Part shown: positions 45,058 through 56,860 of the stretch, piece by piece
Layout: the number at the start of each line of letters is the position of its first letter
Numbering within the stretch: position 1 is the first letter of the stretch
Source of the DNA: Haliclona indistincta
Lineage: Eukaryota > Porifera > Demospongiae > Haplosclerida > Chalinidae
Reading direction: 5' to 3'
NCBI GenBank assembly: GCA_964017065.1
Contig: OZ024787.1
Coordinates: forward strand, 3,810,503-3,874,502
Length of the DNA: 64,000 nt
Program-made: the position numbers and the translations under genes
Notes under the pieces: model-generated
Database searches by the model: none
Seen by the model: only the letters and a program-made list of their open reading frames with translations
What the model was told of the DNA's origin: nothing

Positions 45058-45189
45058 GGTTCCTTATTAAATTCATATAGGGCAATCCTTTAGTTTACAT
45101 AGATTTATTGTAAAGTGTAATCCCTATAATTAGCTTTTTATTATTAATTTTATTTTAAACTATGATATGAATAATTCTCTTTGATGTAA

Positions 45190-45480
45190 TGAGGTATCCA
45201 AATTCGCGTATTGACCTGTGCGTGGGCGGGTGTAAACAACATGGCGTCACCGCACACTAGGCAGCAAACTAAGCGCCGTTTATCAGGCTATTTGTATCTT
45301 CTGCGCCGTTTCGGGTAGCTTGCTGGTACAAGAGTACCATTTTCTCTCCAGGTAAGTCGAAATCATAGTTTAAACCGGTTATAAACCTCGGTTTTCGGTG
45401 CATATGTGAATTTGGATTCCTCGGGCTTCGCCCTCGGTATCCAAATTCCCATAATACACCTCTACCTCGGTTTATAACCT
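45190..45480. repeat. Palindromic stretch
   Basis: AGGTTATAAACCG-type inverted repeats (45377-45390 and 45466-45479) surround a smaller hairpin GAATTTGGATTCCTCGGGC / GCCCTCGGTATCCAAATTC. Probably another small inverted-repeat element. Confidence 0.5.
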
Positions 45481-45551
45481 ACATATAAAAACTCCATGTT
45501 TAGCAACAAAACTACCAGACAATTGCACAACTAGTTACTACAGGTCTTAGA

Positions 45552-46363
45552 CTACTTGACAGATAGGATCAGATCTTTGGATAATATTCGAATTATGCAG
45601 GTGGTGGACCTTGTAGTCCACTGCCGTAAAGCCTTGCAGAGTCCAATACCAGTACGACTGGTCTGTAAGTGTGGGTATACGACTCGGTTCATTGAAAAGT
45701 AGATATCGTAGACGTAGTCTGGTGTACCTTTTGTGGTAGCTTGTCCATTCAGAGTAAACAAGTATGGACTGCTGTAGCTTCGTTGGATTCCACGATGGTT
45801 GTCAAAATGAACATATTCATCACCAACTGTTATTGTAATGTTATTAGTCAGTACATCACGTTGAAGATCTACTAGTAAAAGAAGATTTTTTTGATTTGAA
45901 TATTCTGTGTAGCCAGGTAAAACGTTGCTGGAGACCATAAAGTTATCACGATAGTTGTGAACCTCAGCAGAGTTTGAAGAATCACCAGCATCTCCTCCAA
46001 AACCATCGTTAGTTGAGTCTGAAATATCAAAGTTCCACGGTGGTCCACCTTGCAAATTTCTCAACAATTGTATATTGAATTTGAGACAACACTTTTGCTC
46101 GCCATTTATCGAAGAGGAAATGTTATTCTAACTACACCTTGAAGATTTGCATTTTTTTCACTTCCTTGATTTGTTCCCAGATTTCTCAGCCAGCTGATTG
46201 CCAGACCAGTTCCTCCAGTCTTAATGTAGGAACTTCCAGAGGTGAGGTTAGCTTCAAAGATTTTCACACCTTTCTCATCTGTATAACAGTAAGCCTCTGT
46301 TGGAAATAGCAAATGGGAAGTGATCAAACTCACAAAAACAGCAAAATTTAATGTGCATAACAT
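45552..46363 (-). pseudogene. Secreted protein paralogue, frameshifted
   Basis: Paralogue of the gene at 47571-48431. The signal peptide and first 80 residues are open (46363-46106). A one-base deletion near 46117 (ACATTTCCTCTTCG where the intact gene has ACATGGCCTTCTTCG) then shifts the frame to a stop. The rest (46067-45590, WNFDISDSTN, GGDAGDSSNSAEVHN, GTPDYVYDIYFSMNRV) is open in another frame. A second shift after GIGLCKA destroys the C-terminus (the intact gene reads VDCGLDQNP there). Without these lesions it would be an ordinary family member. Confidence 0.85.
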
Positions 46364-46779
46364 TGTGAGAGATTTCAGTTCTCAAAAGTTGACTTTACAC
46401 AGAGAAGAAAATGCAAAACTGGCTTCAATACTACACCTGCTGAAATTTAAATTTTACTCAGAAGTCACATTAATAATAAAGGGAAATACCATGGTCAATT
46501 ATAAAGTATTCCATATTGGTAGTGGGTTACCCTCACCCTGCTGGGGTAAGGCTAAATGTGGGTAAGAATTCAGTAATTAAGTTGACCACAAACTTATTTA
46601 AAAAAATAATTATCAACATCAAAGTGTCACAACAAGTCATGAAACCTACTGTAGAAAGTAAAATTAATTTTTTTAAATTGCCATACGTAGGACGTGGTGA
46701 GAGGAGACATGACTGAGTGGAAAAGAGAGAGGTGAACTGATGAGCTAACTGAGTTCTGTAAACATTTTAACTGGATCTA
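46364..46779. other. Intergenic, no gene seen
   Basis: Upstream DNA of the pseudogene. The stretch 46440-46600 is alike to 48555-48690 (TAATAATTAAAGGGAAA-like run, CCTGCTGGGGT, AAGTTGACCACAAACTT), so the two secreted genes were duplicated with their 5' flanks. Confidence 0.5.
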
Positions 46780-47300
46780 TTTTGACTCGTATAGACCCAT
46801 TAATCTTTCATACAGTAACAAGCTGCACATTCCGAGTTGAGAAGTAATCGATTTCAAAACATGAAGAGGTGACCTGTTTCAGATGAGATCGAACAGTGAT
46901 ATTCCGCCTGACAGGTGTCCATGAAAGCAGTCGACGCAGCAAGCCATTTCATCTGAAGTGGCGAACAAAGGATGTTCGATTGCGTTCAATCAGTATTATT
47001 GATGTACACAGAATATAAATGGGGAATTTAATAAGCAAAAGCACAAAAGTAAAGCACAGAAGAGATGCAATAGCCTTGTTTTCTAAGTTGAACCCAAGCT
47101 GCTACTATACTGTAGAGAATGTAGCTTCATTGTAGCGTTAGTCAGTGTAAAATTATGGATTGGAAAATGAATATGAGGGATGGAGAGGGAGCTAGACTGA
47201 GAGAAGGTCATTGCTTTTGTGTCGTATTTGTTACAGATGTGAGCAATATGAGATAGGTGAGACTAGTGGTACTATGATCATGTGGACTGCCTTGTATAGC
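46780..47300 (-). pseudogene. AP5Z1 relic (pieces of exons 6, 5 and 2)
   Basis: 46790-46840 matches the exon 6 region (ACCCATTAATCTTTCATACAG against the region at 37640). 46865-46960 matches exon 5 (AACAGTGATATTCCGCC, TCCATGAAAGCAG). 47205-47290 matches exon 2 (GATAGGTGAGACTAGTGGTA, TATGATCATGTGGACTG). The order and strand are those of the real gene, but intervening exons are gone and the frames are broken. Confidence 0.65.
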
Positions 47301-47570
47301 TAGATCAGTAGTATGAATTATGACCTGGTTCATCTTCGTTGCATTTCAAGATGGTCGTCGAAATGAAAAAATTTTTCACCTGCAGTGACAAAATTTGCCT
47401 CCCCAAGTGCATATGTATAGTGTGCATGGCCTCATAATAGCAAACCGTGTTTGTAATTTCACAAAAAATGAGATAGCTGCATTATCAACTACAAGACAAG
47501 TACACAAAATAGTCATACTAGCCTAGCAATTATGTCAGATAACAACTAGCTACTCTGAAGGGGATCGTTT

Positions 47571-48431
47571 TCAGCGATTTCGGATCATTGAACTGTTGTT
47601 AGGACCAGGTAGTTGAGGTGGATTAGGTGGAAAAGTTTGACCAGTTGGGTCAGTTGAACCAGTAGGGCCAGTTATAGGAAAGGGATTTTGGTCAAGACCA
47701 CAGTCTACTGCCCTGATGACAGCCTTGCAGAGTCCAATTCCAGTACGTCTGGTGGATGAGTATGGGTATACAACTCGATTCATTGAGAAGTAGATATTGT
47801 AGTCTGGTGTACCTTTTGTGGTTGGTTGTCCATTCAAAGTAAACAAGTACGGACTCCTGTAGCTTCGTTGTATTCCACGACGATTATCAAAATAAACAAA
47901 TTCATCACCAACTGTTATAGTCACGTTATTGGTGGTTACATTCACTTGTTGATCTACTAGTAACCCTTTTTGAGTGTAGTCTTGAAAGCTGGGTAGAGTG
48001 TTGCTGTAGACCAGGAAGTTGCCTCGAATGTTGTGAACTTCTGCAGCATTTGAAGAGTGACCAGCATCTCCTCCGTATCCATTGTTTGTCGAGTCTGAAA
48101 TATCAAAGTTCCAGCCATTTCCTTTTGACAAATCTTTCAACATGTGTAAATCGAACTTAAGGCGACACTTTTGCTTGCCATTTATCGAAGAAGGCCATGT
48201 TATTCTAACTACACCTTGGAGATTGCATTTTTTTCTGCCTTGATTTGTTCCCAGATTTCTCAGCCAGCTGATTGTAATGCCTGATCCTTGTGGTTTAATG
48301 CAAGAACTTCCAGAGGTGAGGTTAGCTTCAAAGATTTTCAAACCTTCCTCATCTGTATAGCAGGAAGCCTCTGTTGGAGACAGTAGATCGGCGGTGATCA
48401 AACTCACAAATACGATAAATTTGCACCACAT
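47571..48431 (-). CDS. Secreted protein of unknown function, intact
   Basis: 286 residues from the ATG at 48431 (upstream in-frame codons have no promoter context). Residues 1-22 (MWCKFIVFVSLITADLLSPT) are a signal peptide. The mature part has paired Cys (SCYTDEE, SSCIK, KKCNLQG, KCRLKFD, GLCKA, VDCGL), the conserved block WNFDISDSTNNGYGGDAGHS, a beta-rich middle, and a Pro/Gly/Thr-rich C-terminal tail (TGPTGSTDPTGQTFPPNP). I do not recognise the family. A frameshifted paralogue lies 1.2 kb downstream. A TATATAAAG box 50 bases before the ATG supports a single-exon gene. Confidence 0.85.
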   Translation of the reverse strand: MWCKFIVFVSLITADLLSPTEASCYTDEEGLKIFEANLTSGSSCIKPQGSGITISWLRNLGTNQGRKKCNLQGVVRITWPSSINGKQKCRLKFDLHMLKDLSKGNGWNFDISDSTNNGYGGDAGHSSNAAEVHNIRGNFLVYSNTLPSFQDYTQKGLLVDQQVNVTTNNVTITVGDEFVYFDNRRGIQRSYRSPYLFTLNGQPTTKGTPDYNIYFSMNRVVYPYSSTRRTGIGLCKAVIRAVDCGLDQNPFPITGPTGSTDPTGQTFPPNPPQLPGPNNSSMIRNR

Positions 48432-48481
48432 TATGAAGAATTTTTTCGGATAGTTTGTTCTCAAAGCAGATCTACAGCTGG

Positions 48482-48490
48482 CTTTATATA
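48482..48490 (-). promoter_or_regulatory. TATA box of the secreted-protein gene
   Basis: TATATAAAG on the minus strand, about 50 bases before the ATG at 48431. This decides in favour of the 48431 start. Confidence 0.6.
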
Positions 48491-48548
48491 CTGCAATTTG
48501 TAGCAAAACTGGCTTCACCACATGCATGCACCCACTGAGTTCTACCAC

Positions 48549-49069
48549 ACAATCACATTAATAATTAAAAGAGAAAATCATGTTCACTGGTAATATTATT
48601 GGTGGGCTAGCCACACGTGCACCTTGCTGGGGTGAGGCTTAATGTGTGTAAACATTAAGCCTATACTGTGCAATAATTAAGTTGACCACAAACTTAAAAA
48701 TAATTTTTAGTTGAATATCTTAATTGGCTTCAAAGTGTGACATTTTAGTAAATTTCAAAGACATCATGAAACCTACTGTGGAAAGTATAATCAAATTCCT
48801 GCTTGGCGGTGCCTATTTCATGTTATATCAAATTTCTAGCTGGTTTTAACTAAAGTGGTAAACCGCCCATGCACATTGTGTAACACTGTAAATTATTAAC
48901 ACTGTTCTGACAAATTGAACACATCTAATAGTGTTGACCTGATATATAGTAATAAAAAGTAACTGAAAAATGTAAAGTAAACTTGACAAAAAATTAAAAA
49001 TTGTAGGAATGACGCTTGCAAAAGTGAAATAGAGAAAAAATAAGAGATCACACTTGCAAAAGTAAAGAC
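48549..49069. other. Intergenic, no gene seen
   Basis: AT-rich. Two CTTGCAAAAGT motifs (about 49014 and 49053) lead up to the hairpin element; the same motif is found at its right border (50269) and inside the element at 60437. Confidence 0.5.
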
Positions 49070-50252
49070 AAGAAAATTAAAAAGATTTCTATCGAAATCA
49101 AAAGGATGTAGGGTTGTGAAATCTACCACTGGTTCACAATGTAAACTAACAAGGAACAAGCATGGAATGGTAACACAATTGACTTGCTAACAGACCATAG
49201 ATCCCTACATCAGTGGCTGGTGTGGTTGACCTACTTGTTGACTGCTGACACCTGACGTGCATTCAGCTTGTGTACAGCCACTGATGTAGGGATCTATGGT
49301 CTGTTAGCAAGTCAATTGTGTTACCATTCCATGCTTGTTCCTTGTTAATTTACATTGTGAACCAGTGGTAGATTTCACAACCCTACATCCTTTTGAGAAA
49401 TCTTTTTAATTTTCTTGTTTGTGTCCTTTTTACTTTTTTTAGTGAAGTGCAGTTCAAATATCATGGACATACTGAGCCGTCTTTGTTCCACCATTGTTTA
49501 GTTTCTTGTTGTTGATGGCTTTTCTTTACTTTAAACTTGTAGCAAAAAATAATTGTTATGCTATACTATCAGCTCGCCTACGCATGTATGCATGCAGTGC
49601 ATACGAGCCCCGCCCACACTAGTTTATTGACCTGTACTGTACGGCGGTTATAATTTATATCTGACAAACGCAGAATGGTGATCCTATAGCTTGCCGTTCT
49701 TCGAAGACTCCATACAGATATGTGTTCTCTGTGAACCATACAGCGCGGAGATACTCAAGCTAGTGCTTGGTCACGTGCGCTAACCACTGCTTGGTCACGT
49801 GCGTATTGCGCAATCACATTAATGGCGTCTAACACTTAGCTGACAATGGATCACGATCGAGAAATCGCGGAATTTATATCGCCGTTTCGCTAAAAACTAA
49901 GTTCAAATGGCACATGCCAGGAGAATTTCACGACTGTTCGTGGGTGTTTTGGTCTCGGCACTGCTCGCGTAAAGGCGCTAGGCGAGTGGAAGAAAGAAGA
50001 AGAAAACTAAGATGACGAAACTCGATTTTCACCGTTTCCAGGTTCGTCACTTTAGCAACAATTTCTAGCAATCTCCTTGCTACTGTAAGATGGGGCAACG
50101 CCAGAGAGCAGATCTAAGTGTCTTTTGACGTATAAAATTCATTACCAGGCGAAATATCAGCGTTTGAACGCTAGCCTAATACATTGTATGTAGCCGCCAT
50201 CTTTTTTTCTCGTTCAACCCTACATAGGGAGGCACTACCGTGCCTCCCTAAT
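49070..50252. mobile_element. Long-hairpin transposon, copy 2 (FB2)
   Basis: Hairpin 49070-49415, then a tail alike to FB1 (GAGCCCCGCCCACACT, GTCACGTGCG, ATTAATGGCGTC, GCCGCCATCTT, CCCTACATA, terminal palindrome GGGAGGCAC...GTGCCTCCC, CTAAT). ACAAG occurs at both borders. The frame after ATGGCG stops after five codons. Confidence 0.82.
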
Positions 50253-51373
50253 ACAAGACTGGGTAACACTTGCAAAAGTATATAGCCAAGTATTCCTATT
50301 AGTGGCTTAATCAAGGGGATGGTCTTAGAGGACGTAAGACAAGGCTTTAAGAGCTGCAATGAATGTTAACTTCAGACTGACGAATTAAGTGCAGTCTAGT
50401 CTCAGTTGTAGAGGTTATCAACATTTAGCTACATGTGCACTGATTTACTGCTAATGCAACCACAGCAAGACAGCTATTCACTGACCAATAACTATGCCTC
50501 TGCTGGATTATACCATTGCTCATCAAAATGAAATTCATATCAACTGACAATATCAATTTCAGTGGAATACTAACAATTACACTTTGTAATAGTTATAAAA
50601 ATTAATTATTTCATCTACTTTGATCTGTCTTTATTGGGTTAAAGCGCTACATTTCAAAGAAAATTGTATTCTAAATTGCTGGGTGCGGCAGCAAATAGGC
50701 AGCTAAATACTGCATGGTTGTATACTTTGAATGGATTCAGTTCTTATACCGGTACATGTACAGCTAAAAAATAAATATTAAGGTCTGATCATCAAATGAA
50801 TTATGTATCAAGCATTGTAGATGAAAAAGATCATTTTTATCTACAATCAGAGGCGACTTGTACTCAGAAAGTCGTGCAATCAAAATTAATCTCCTATAGC
50901 TGTCCGATATTGAATAACTGCACGCAATTCAGGCATGAAAATTCCCCGGTACTACGGTGCAGCTAAATTCAGTAGCCTCGCCCGCATGTTTGAATGCATG
51001 GGTTAAACGATATCATTGTGTATTACTCAATGGAGCTAGTGTGAATACATGTATCATTACTTCAGCATGCAGCAACATCTAACACACAGTATTGTTCACT
51101 CAGTGAATGCATGCAATTAAGCAAAATTGACGGCATTATGTTCAGTTCCAAAACGATGTGTTGCGATTATTATTATTGCTCCAGGAAAGCGCAACATCGC
51201 GCATGCGTAAACTACATGTACCCGCCAAATACGAATATGATTGCTCACGATTGATCATTCTAGAGCGCTAGGTTGTCACAAGAAAACAGACAGGGAGAAG
51301 CTTGAGGTTTACCATTACAATAACCTATGAACCTTTGAACCTTTTTCACTGATAGTTAAATATCTTCACTGTA
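50253..51373. other. Intergenic with a LINE 3' tail
   Basis: No gene. CCTATGAACCTTTGAACCTTT at about 51325-51345 is a plus-strand LINE-type 3' tail. Confidence 0.45.
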
Positions 51374-51946
51374 GCCTCGTACCCAGGCGCTAGTACAGTG
51401 AGGAGAAAAAATAAGCGCCTGGTATCTACTGCACACGCATGCGCTAAATATCCGTTTATTTTACTGTCGATTATGTCATGAAAACGTGGTAGCGGTTATT
51501 CAGACCACGCCTCCATTATTAAACTTACAAGCAACTGACTGAGTAGCAACTCGATCGTCAGCTCTAGCTCTGGATTCGACAAATAACTTTGTGGTGAGCG
51601 TGCATACGCAATAGTAGGCTTAATCGCGTCATTTATACCGCTCTTGTCAATCGATGTCGCTCGTTTCCGCTACCAGGAGCACCCAGTTGTTAAATTGTAC
51701 TTCTGCTCTTGTGCTAGAGCTTCAAGAAAAGCCGCTAGAATACAGTCATGACAGCAGATTGCAAACAGGAAAGCTTCACGAACTGCTAAAAAACTGATGA
51801 ATATTCATCACGTACTACAAACGTGTACGATGATAACCGGCGGCGGTGGAATTCCACCGCTAGTCGCGCATGCGTAAGCAGTATATACCAGGCGCTGTTT
51901 TTTCTCCCCCTTCGCTCCACCCCCTTCTAGCGCCTGGGTACGAGGC
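51374..51946. mobile_element. TA-flanked MITE with GCCTCGTACCCAGGCGC ends
   Basis: GCCTCGTACCCAGGCGCTAG at 51374 and its exact complement ending at 51946, with TA on both sides. A second, inner inverted pair is AGCGCCTGGTAT / ATACCAGGCGCT. The 573 bp contain no transposase frame. Confidence 0.85.
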
Positions 51947-52039
51947 TAATCTTCACTGATAATTAAAAATAATAAACTGTAACTGCCTGCTTTCACTTTT
52001 TGTCTTCTGCCTGAACTGCTTTCTCTACACTGCTGTGCC

Positions 52040-52395
52040 TCAGGTCATGACTGCTGCACTCACTCCACGTGATCGTAAGCTGTAGACCTGGTTGGTCATA
52101 AGGGAGACCAGTGGAGAGACAACTACCACTATGCTACCCTAGCTTCCTGTCACTGTACTTGTGTTTCCTACTTTACCGTGTTTGTAATCGAATAAAAAGG
52201 GCAGCACTTCGAAGCAGATAGTCTTCCCGAAGCCCGTTGGTAAAAACAAACACATCCTTTTATTTGTACACACAACGAATAGCTTCCACTAGACTTGAGC
52301 ACCATTTCAGCTTTGGCAACTCTCTCAAGAGCATTATTTTACAGCGTCATTGAAGGTATCGGTAGCAGTAACAGTAGCGCTAGTCATTGTTGATG
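52040..52395 (-). pseudogene. RecQ-like helicase N-terminal fragment
   Basis: Minus strand. An ATG near 52390 opens MTSATVTATDTFNDAVK. With frameshifts it continues as NALERVAKAEMVLKSS, then CLFLPTGFGKTICFEVLPFL (Walker A / helicase motif I, around 52250-52190), then SIVVVVSPLVSLMTNQV and LRSRGVSAAVMT (motif Ia, around 52120-52050). The order fits RecQ-family helicases (ATP-driven 3'-5' DNA unwinding). At least two frame breaks and no later motifs: a relic, perhaps spread by transposition. Confidence 0.7.
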
Positions 52396-52399
52396 TGCG

Positions 52400-53597
52400 C
52401 GAATCGAATTCAAGGAACGTACACGGTGTTTAATTACTGAATTACACCAGTTTTGGTGTAATTTTGGAGCATGCGCAGACAGTCTGTACCAGGCCATCTC
52501 TCAACTTTGGGGGAGTGGCCTGGAGGTGAGGCTACCATTACAATGGTCAGTGAGCTATACATGTAGCTATTGTAGTATTGTTATTGTTCAAACTACAAGC
52601 TGCACATGATTCCGGCATACGCTATGCTGGAATCATGCAAGTTGTGCAAGGCTACAGGCTGCTGATCAAGCCAGGATACTGCTTGGCACTTGTCTTCCCT
52701 ACACTTTTAAGTACTTTATTACTTTAATTATTATTATAGTAGAGAAGTTGCATAGTTGCATGCAAATACTGCACACCAAAAATCCGATCATACATACGCC
52801 TGCATGCTGGAATGCACCTATGGGTAAAATGACCTCATGATGACATTATCTCTTTGACCACTGAAAAGTTGTAAAAATACAACGCTACTTAGTATTCATG
52901 GTAAGTGCCCACTTTATAATAATTATTAATAACACAAGTTATAATGGTTATTGTACAGGAAATGAGATGCAGGCGGCATTCAAGTACCGTGAAACCACCC
53001 CCTCTGTTGGCATGTATTCGGAACCTTCATCTTTACAAGTTTCCGGTGTCGGCGCTTTGAGGATCAAAGGATCTAGCGACTAAAGAACTCTTTTTTTTTT
53101 TTTTTTTTTTAAGGAGACAGATATGAACTGTGTGGATGATAAGATATGTTTGTAGTGTCTGTGTGTGTCTAGCCGAAGGGGCCTGAGCCGCTTGCAAGAG
53201 GAAGAAACGAGCGAGTAAGCGAGATAGCTAGCTGCACTTACTTCTGTCTATTGGTCAATGGCAAGCATTCAGAACTGGTAGGAATTACTGGCGCAGTCAT
53301 CTAAATGTACCTGGATATCTGCAATCAGTCACACAATCCGGAAAACCTGGGTACAAGAGCACCCAGAATTCGCCATAGTTCTAGACCAGAAGAAACCACG
53401 CCTACAGTGACACGCCCAACAACGTGCTGACGTGGTACTGGTCTGGTCGTCAACGCGTGGGTGCATGGGTTAAAGTCACGTGCTCCGCCCCAGCTAGCTC
53501 AGTTGTCAAGGAGTTATCACATTCATGCATGAACAAATTACACAAAATGACACCCCATGTGACAGTTGGACAATAGAGTTGAAATATAATCATGTAC
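52400..53597. other. Intergenic; possible orphan exon at 52960-53083
   Basis: Holds a hairpin CATGATTCCGGCATA / TATGCTGGAATCATG (52604-52637) and a run of about 22 T (53089-53110). On the plus strand, after TATTGTACAG at 52959, a frame reads FKYRETTPSVGMYSEPSSL and ends at a TAA (53083) just before the T run. It looks like a terminal exon but no upstream exon was found and the family is unknown. Confidence 0.3.
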
Positions 53598-54804
53598 AAG
53601 AAAATAAAAAGATTTCTAACGAAATCAAAAGGATGTAGGGATAAAGAAATCTGCTACTGGTCCATAATGTAAACCAACAAGGAGCAAGCATGAAATGGTA
53701 ACACGATTGACTTGCTAACAGACCATAGATCCCTACATCAGTGGCTGCTGTGGCTGACTATAGCAGTTCAGCTAGTTGCTGTTGACTGACACCTGACATG
53801 AATTCAACTTGTATCAAAATCAAAATCTTATGTACAGACACTGATGTAGGGACTGTCTGTTGGCAAGTCAATCGTGTTACCATTCCATGCTTGCTCCTTG
53901 TTGATTTACATTATGGACCATTAGCAGATTTCTTTATCCCTACATCCTTTTGATTTCGTTAGAAATCTTTTTATTTTCTTGTTTGTGTCCTTTTTCTTTT
54001 TCAAATTTTTGGTGCAGTTCGAAATCACCAAGATCATTTATCTCTTTGATTCCACCATTGGTTTGGTTTTCTGTAGTTGATAATTGCTTTTTAACTTGTA
54101 GCTCATGTTATTCCTAAATACTGAAACTAGCTCATGCATTCATGCATGCTGAAGGATTGCACTGCATACGAGCCCCGCCCACTCTGGTTTAGAAATTTCT
54201 GTATGACGGTGATACTATCTGGCAAGCAGCAGAACGATGATAATACACGAGCTTACTCAGTGAGTTGTTCTTCGAGGACTCCAGACGCCAATATGCGTTC
54301 TCCATACGGCGATACTCTACTAATAAATTCGTGTGATAGGTCACGTGCGTATTACGTAATCACAATATGGCGTCAAACACTTAGCTGACACCTATTCGTG
54401 ATCGTGAACCCGTCAAATTTATATCGTCGTTTCGCTAAAAACTAAGTTCAAAAGGCACATGCCAGGAGAATTTCACGACTCTTCGTGGGTGTTTTGATCT
54501 CGGCACTGCTCACGTAAAGGTGCTAGGCGAGTGTTAGGCGAGTGGAAGATAGAAAGAAGAAAACGAAGATGACGAAACTCGATTTTCACCGTTTCTAGGT
54601 TCGTCACTTTAGCAACAATTTCGAGCAATCTCTTTGCTACTGTAAGATTGGGCAACGCCAGACAGCAGATCTAAGTGTCTTTGGACGTATAGAATTCATC
54701 GCCATGCGAAATATCAGCGTTTGAACGCTAATACATTGTATGTAGCCGCCATCTTGTTTTCTCGTTCATCCCTACATAGGGAGTCACTACCGTGCCTCCC
54801 TAAT
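53598..54804. mobile_element. Long-hairpin transposon, copy 3 (FB3)
   Basis: Hairpin 53598-53980 with AAGAAAATAAAAAGATTTCT ends, tail as in FB1/FB2 (GTCACGTGCG, ATATGGCGTC, GCCGCCATCTTG, TCATCCCTACATA, palindrome GGGAGTCAC...GTGCCTCCC with one mismatch, CTAAT). Confidence 0.82.
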
Positions 54805-55070
54805 AAAGCTACTTGCAAAGTTATGAATCTCATTAAATGGGCGCACTGCCACCTTTAACATGTACATGTAACAGAAAAGAATACAAAAAGAACTAAGTGT
54901 TACAAAAATAACTAAGCTACATGTATGCAAAAGCAATAAGCTATACAAAACCAACTAAGCTATACAAAAGAACTAAGCTAAACATATAGAAAATACACAA
55001 AGACAAAACGAACACATAAAAGCTAAGGCAGGTCAGGTATTCGCGGTATTGTAATATAAAATCACTGCGT
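54805..55070. other. Low-complexity spacer
   Basis: Repeated AACTAAGCTATACAAAA-like units (54895-54980). No gene. Confidence 0.6.
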
Positions 55071-55257
55071 TATGCCGTAGAGCCGTTTTTTTCGTGGGTA
55101 TTTAAATTTCGCGGATGGAGGAAATCGCGAAATTTAAATCCGTAAAAATTTAGTATAGACAATTTTTTTGTGTTGTCAAAATTTTCTGCTCTAGTATAGT
55201 AGCAATCGTAATACAGGCCACGTGCAGTGTCAGCTGAACTGTGATACTCGCTGTGAT

Positions 55258-56783
55258 ATGTCTATCTTGAACTACTTTTCCAAGGATGGGTCTTTGCCTA
55301 ACCCTCGTGGACTTCTATCTGCCCGAGTTCCGTCGCTCGCTATATCAACCGCCAATCGTGAGGTGCGCGCAGCGATCGAGGAGCAAAGGAAGAAGAAATC
55401 AAAAAAGCGAGGACCTTATACTGTCTTTACCGCGCAAGAGAGAGCTAGGATCGGCAAGTACGCCTTAGACCATGGCGTAACTGCAGCAAGACGGTGGTAT
55501 ATGGCACAGAAGCAGACTAAAATAGGCGAAAGTACCATTCGTGTTTTTATGCAAAGATATCGACAAGAACGCTCAAAGGATCCCAATGTTTCGGTCTCTG
55601 CTTTGCGTCTGAAATAGAGAGGCAGGCCTGTGTTGTTGGGAGAAAAGATGGATGCAATGGTGCAGGAGTATGTAGAAATGATAGCTATTAGCACTGCTAT
55701 TGTAAAGTCAGGCGCAAGAGGCAGTCTGAATTCACTTGATAGAACAAGTTTGTCAGAATTTGGAGGTCATGTTACACTGTCTACATCATGGGCAAAGTCT
55801 TTGCTTCATAGGATGAATTATCGGAAAAGAAGAGGAACAACTAAAGTGAGCATGCCTGTTGAGCAGTTTCGAGAAGTAAAAAGAAGCTTTCTGCAAGAGA
55901 TCATTGATGTTGTTACAATGGAGGAGATACCATCTGATCTCATTTTCAATTGGGACCAAACTGGCCTAAATTTAGTACCTGCTTCGTCATGGACAATGGC
56001 TCTGAAAGGATCAAAACGGGTTGAAATTAAAGGTTTAAATGACAAACGCCAAATCACTGGTGTTTTTTGTGCAACAATTTCAGGGGAATTCTTTCCAATC
56101 CAACTTGTTTATGGAGGAAAGACTGATAGATGCCACCCAAACTATCAATTCCCTCATGACTGGGACATTACTCACAGCGACAACCATTGGTCTAACGAAC
56201 TCACCATGCTTCGGTATATTGAGACAGTGATAGTGCCTCACGTCAACAGAGTACGCAGTGAATTGGATGACGAAGAACAAGCGGCGCTGGCTATTTTTGA
56301 CTGTTTTAAGGGCCAGTTAACTGATCGAATCACTGACACTTTGGAGCACTACAACATACAATCGGTTATTGTGCCTGCAGGATGCACTGATCGGTTACAG
56401 CCACTTGACCTGTCTGTGAATAAATCAGCCAAGGTTTTTTAAGATCTCAATTTCAGGATTGGTACTCAGCACAAATTACCGAGCAACTCAGCAAAGGGGA
56501 AAAGGAATTAGAACCAGTAGACTTAGCTGCTGCTAAGATGAAGTGTGTTGGAGGACAATGGCTTGTGCGCCTATTCGAGTATCTTTCGGAAAATCCGAAC
56601 ATCATCGTTAACGGGTTTCATGCAGCAGGAATACCCTAGTCTCTAGACAAAGGAAAGCCTGTGATAGACGAGGAAGATTTTGAGGATGAATACGAGAGTA
56701 ACAGTGAATATGAGACCTACAGCGAAGAAAACGACTCAGATAGCAATGACTCAGATAGTGACCATGACAGCGACGAATACTAG
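55258..56783 (+). pseudogene. Pogo-type DDE transposase, with stops and a frameshift
   Basis: From the ATG at 55258: helix-turn-helix region (FTAQERARIGKYALDHG ... GESTIRVFMQRYRQ), a TAG at 55615-55617, then in the same frame RGRP and a CENP-B/DDE_1-like core: IFNWDQTGLNLVP (first Asp), FDCFKGQLTD (second Asp), CTDRLQPLDLSVNK (third acidic position). A one-base loss in a T run near 56436 shifts the frame; the protein continues FQDWYSAQI ... GIP, meets another TAG at 56637-56639, and ends in an acidic Asp/Ser/Glu tail (to 56783). It would cut and paste the element. Three lesions make it inactive as written. Confidence 0.85.
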
Positions 56784-56860
56784 TCCTTCATGCATTCATC
56801 ACAACATCGTTTCATGTATACATTCATCAACTGTGACAATAACTGTACAGAAAATAAACA

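Noticed and set aside
48432..48548. Longer N-terminus for the secreted protein
   Set aside because: It would put the signal peptide inside the protein, and the TATA box lies within this extension.
53495..53525. tRNA-like A box (TAGCTCAGTTG)
   Set aside because: No B box or cloverleaf can be formed in the next 80 bases.
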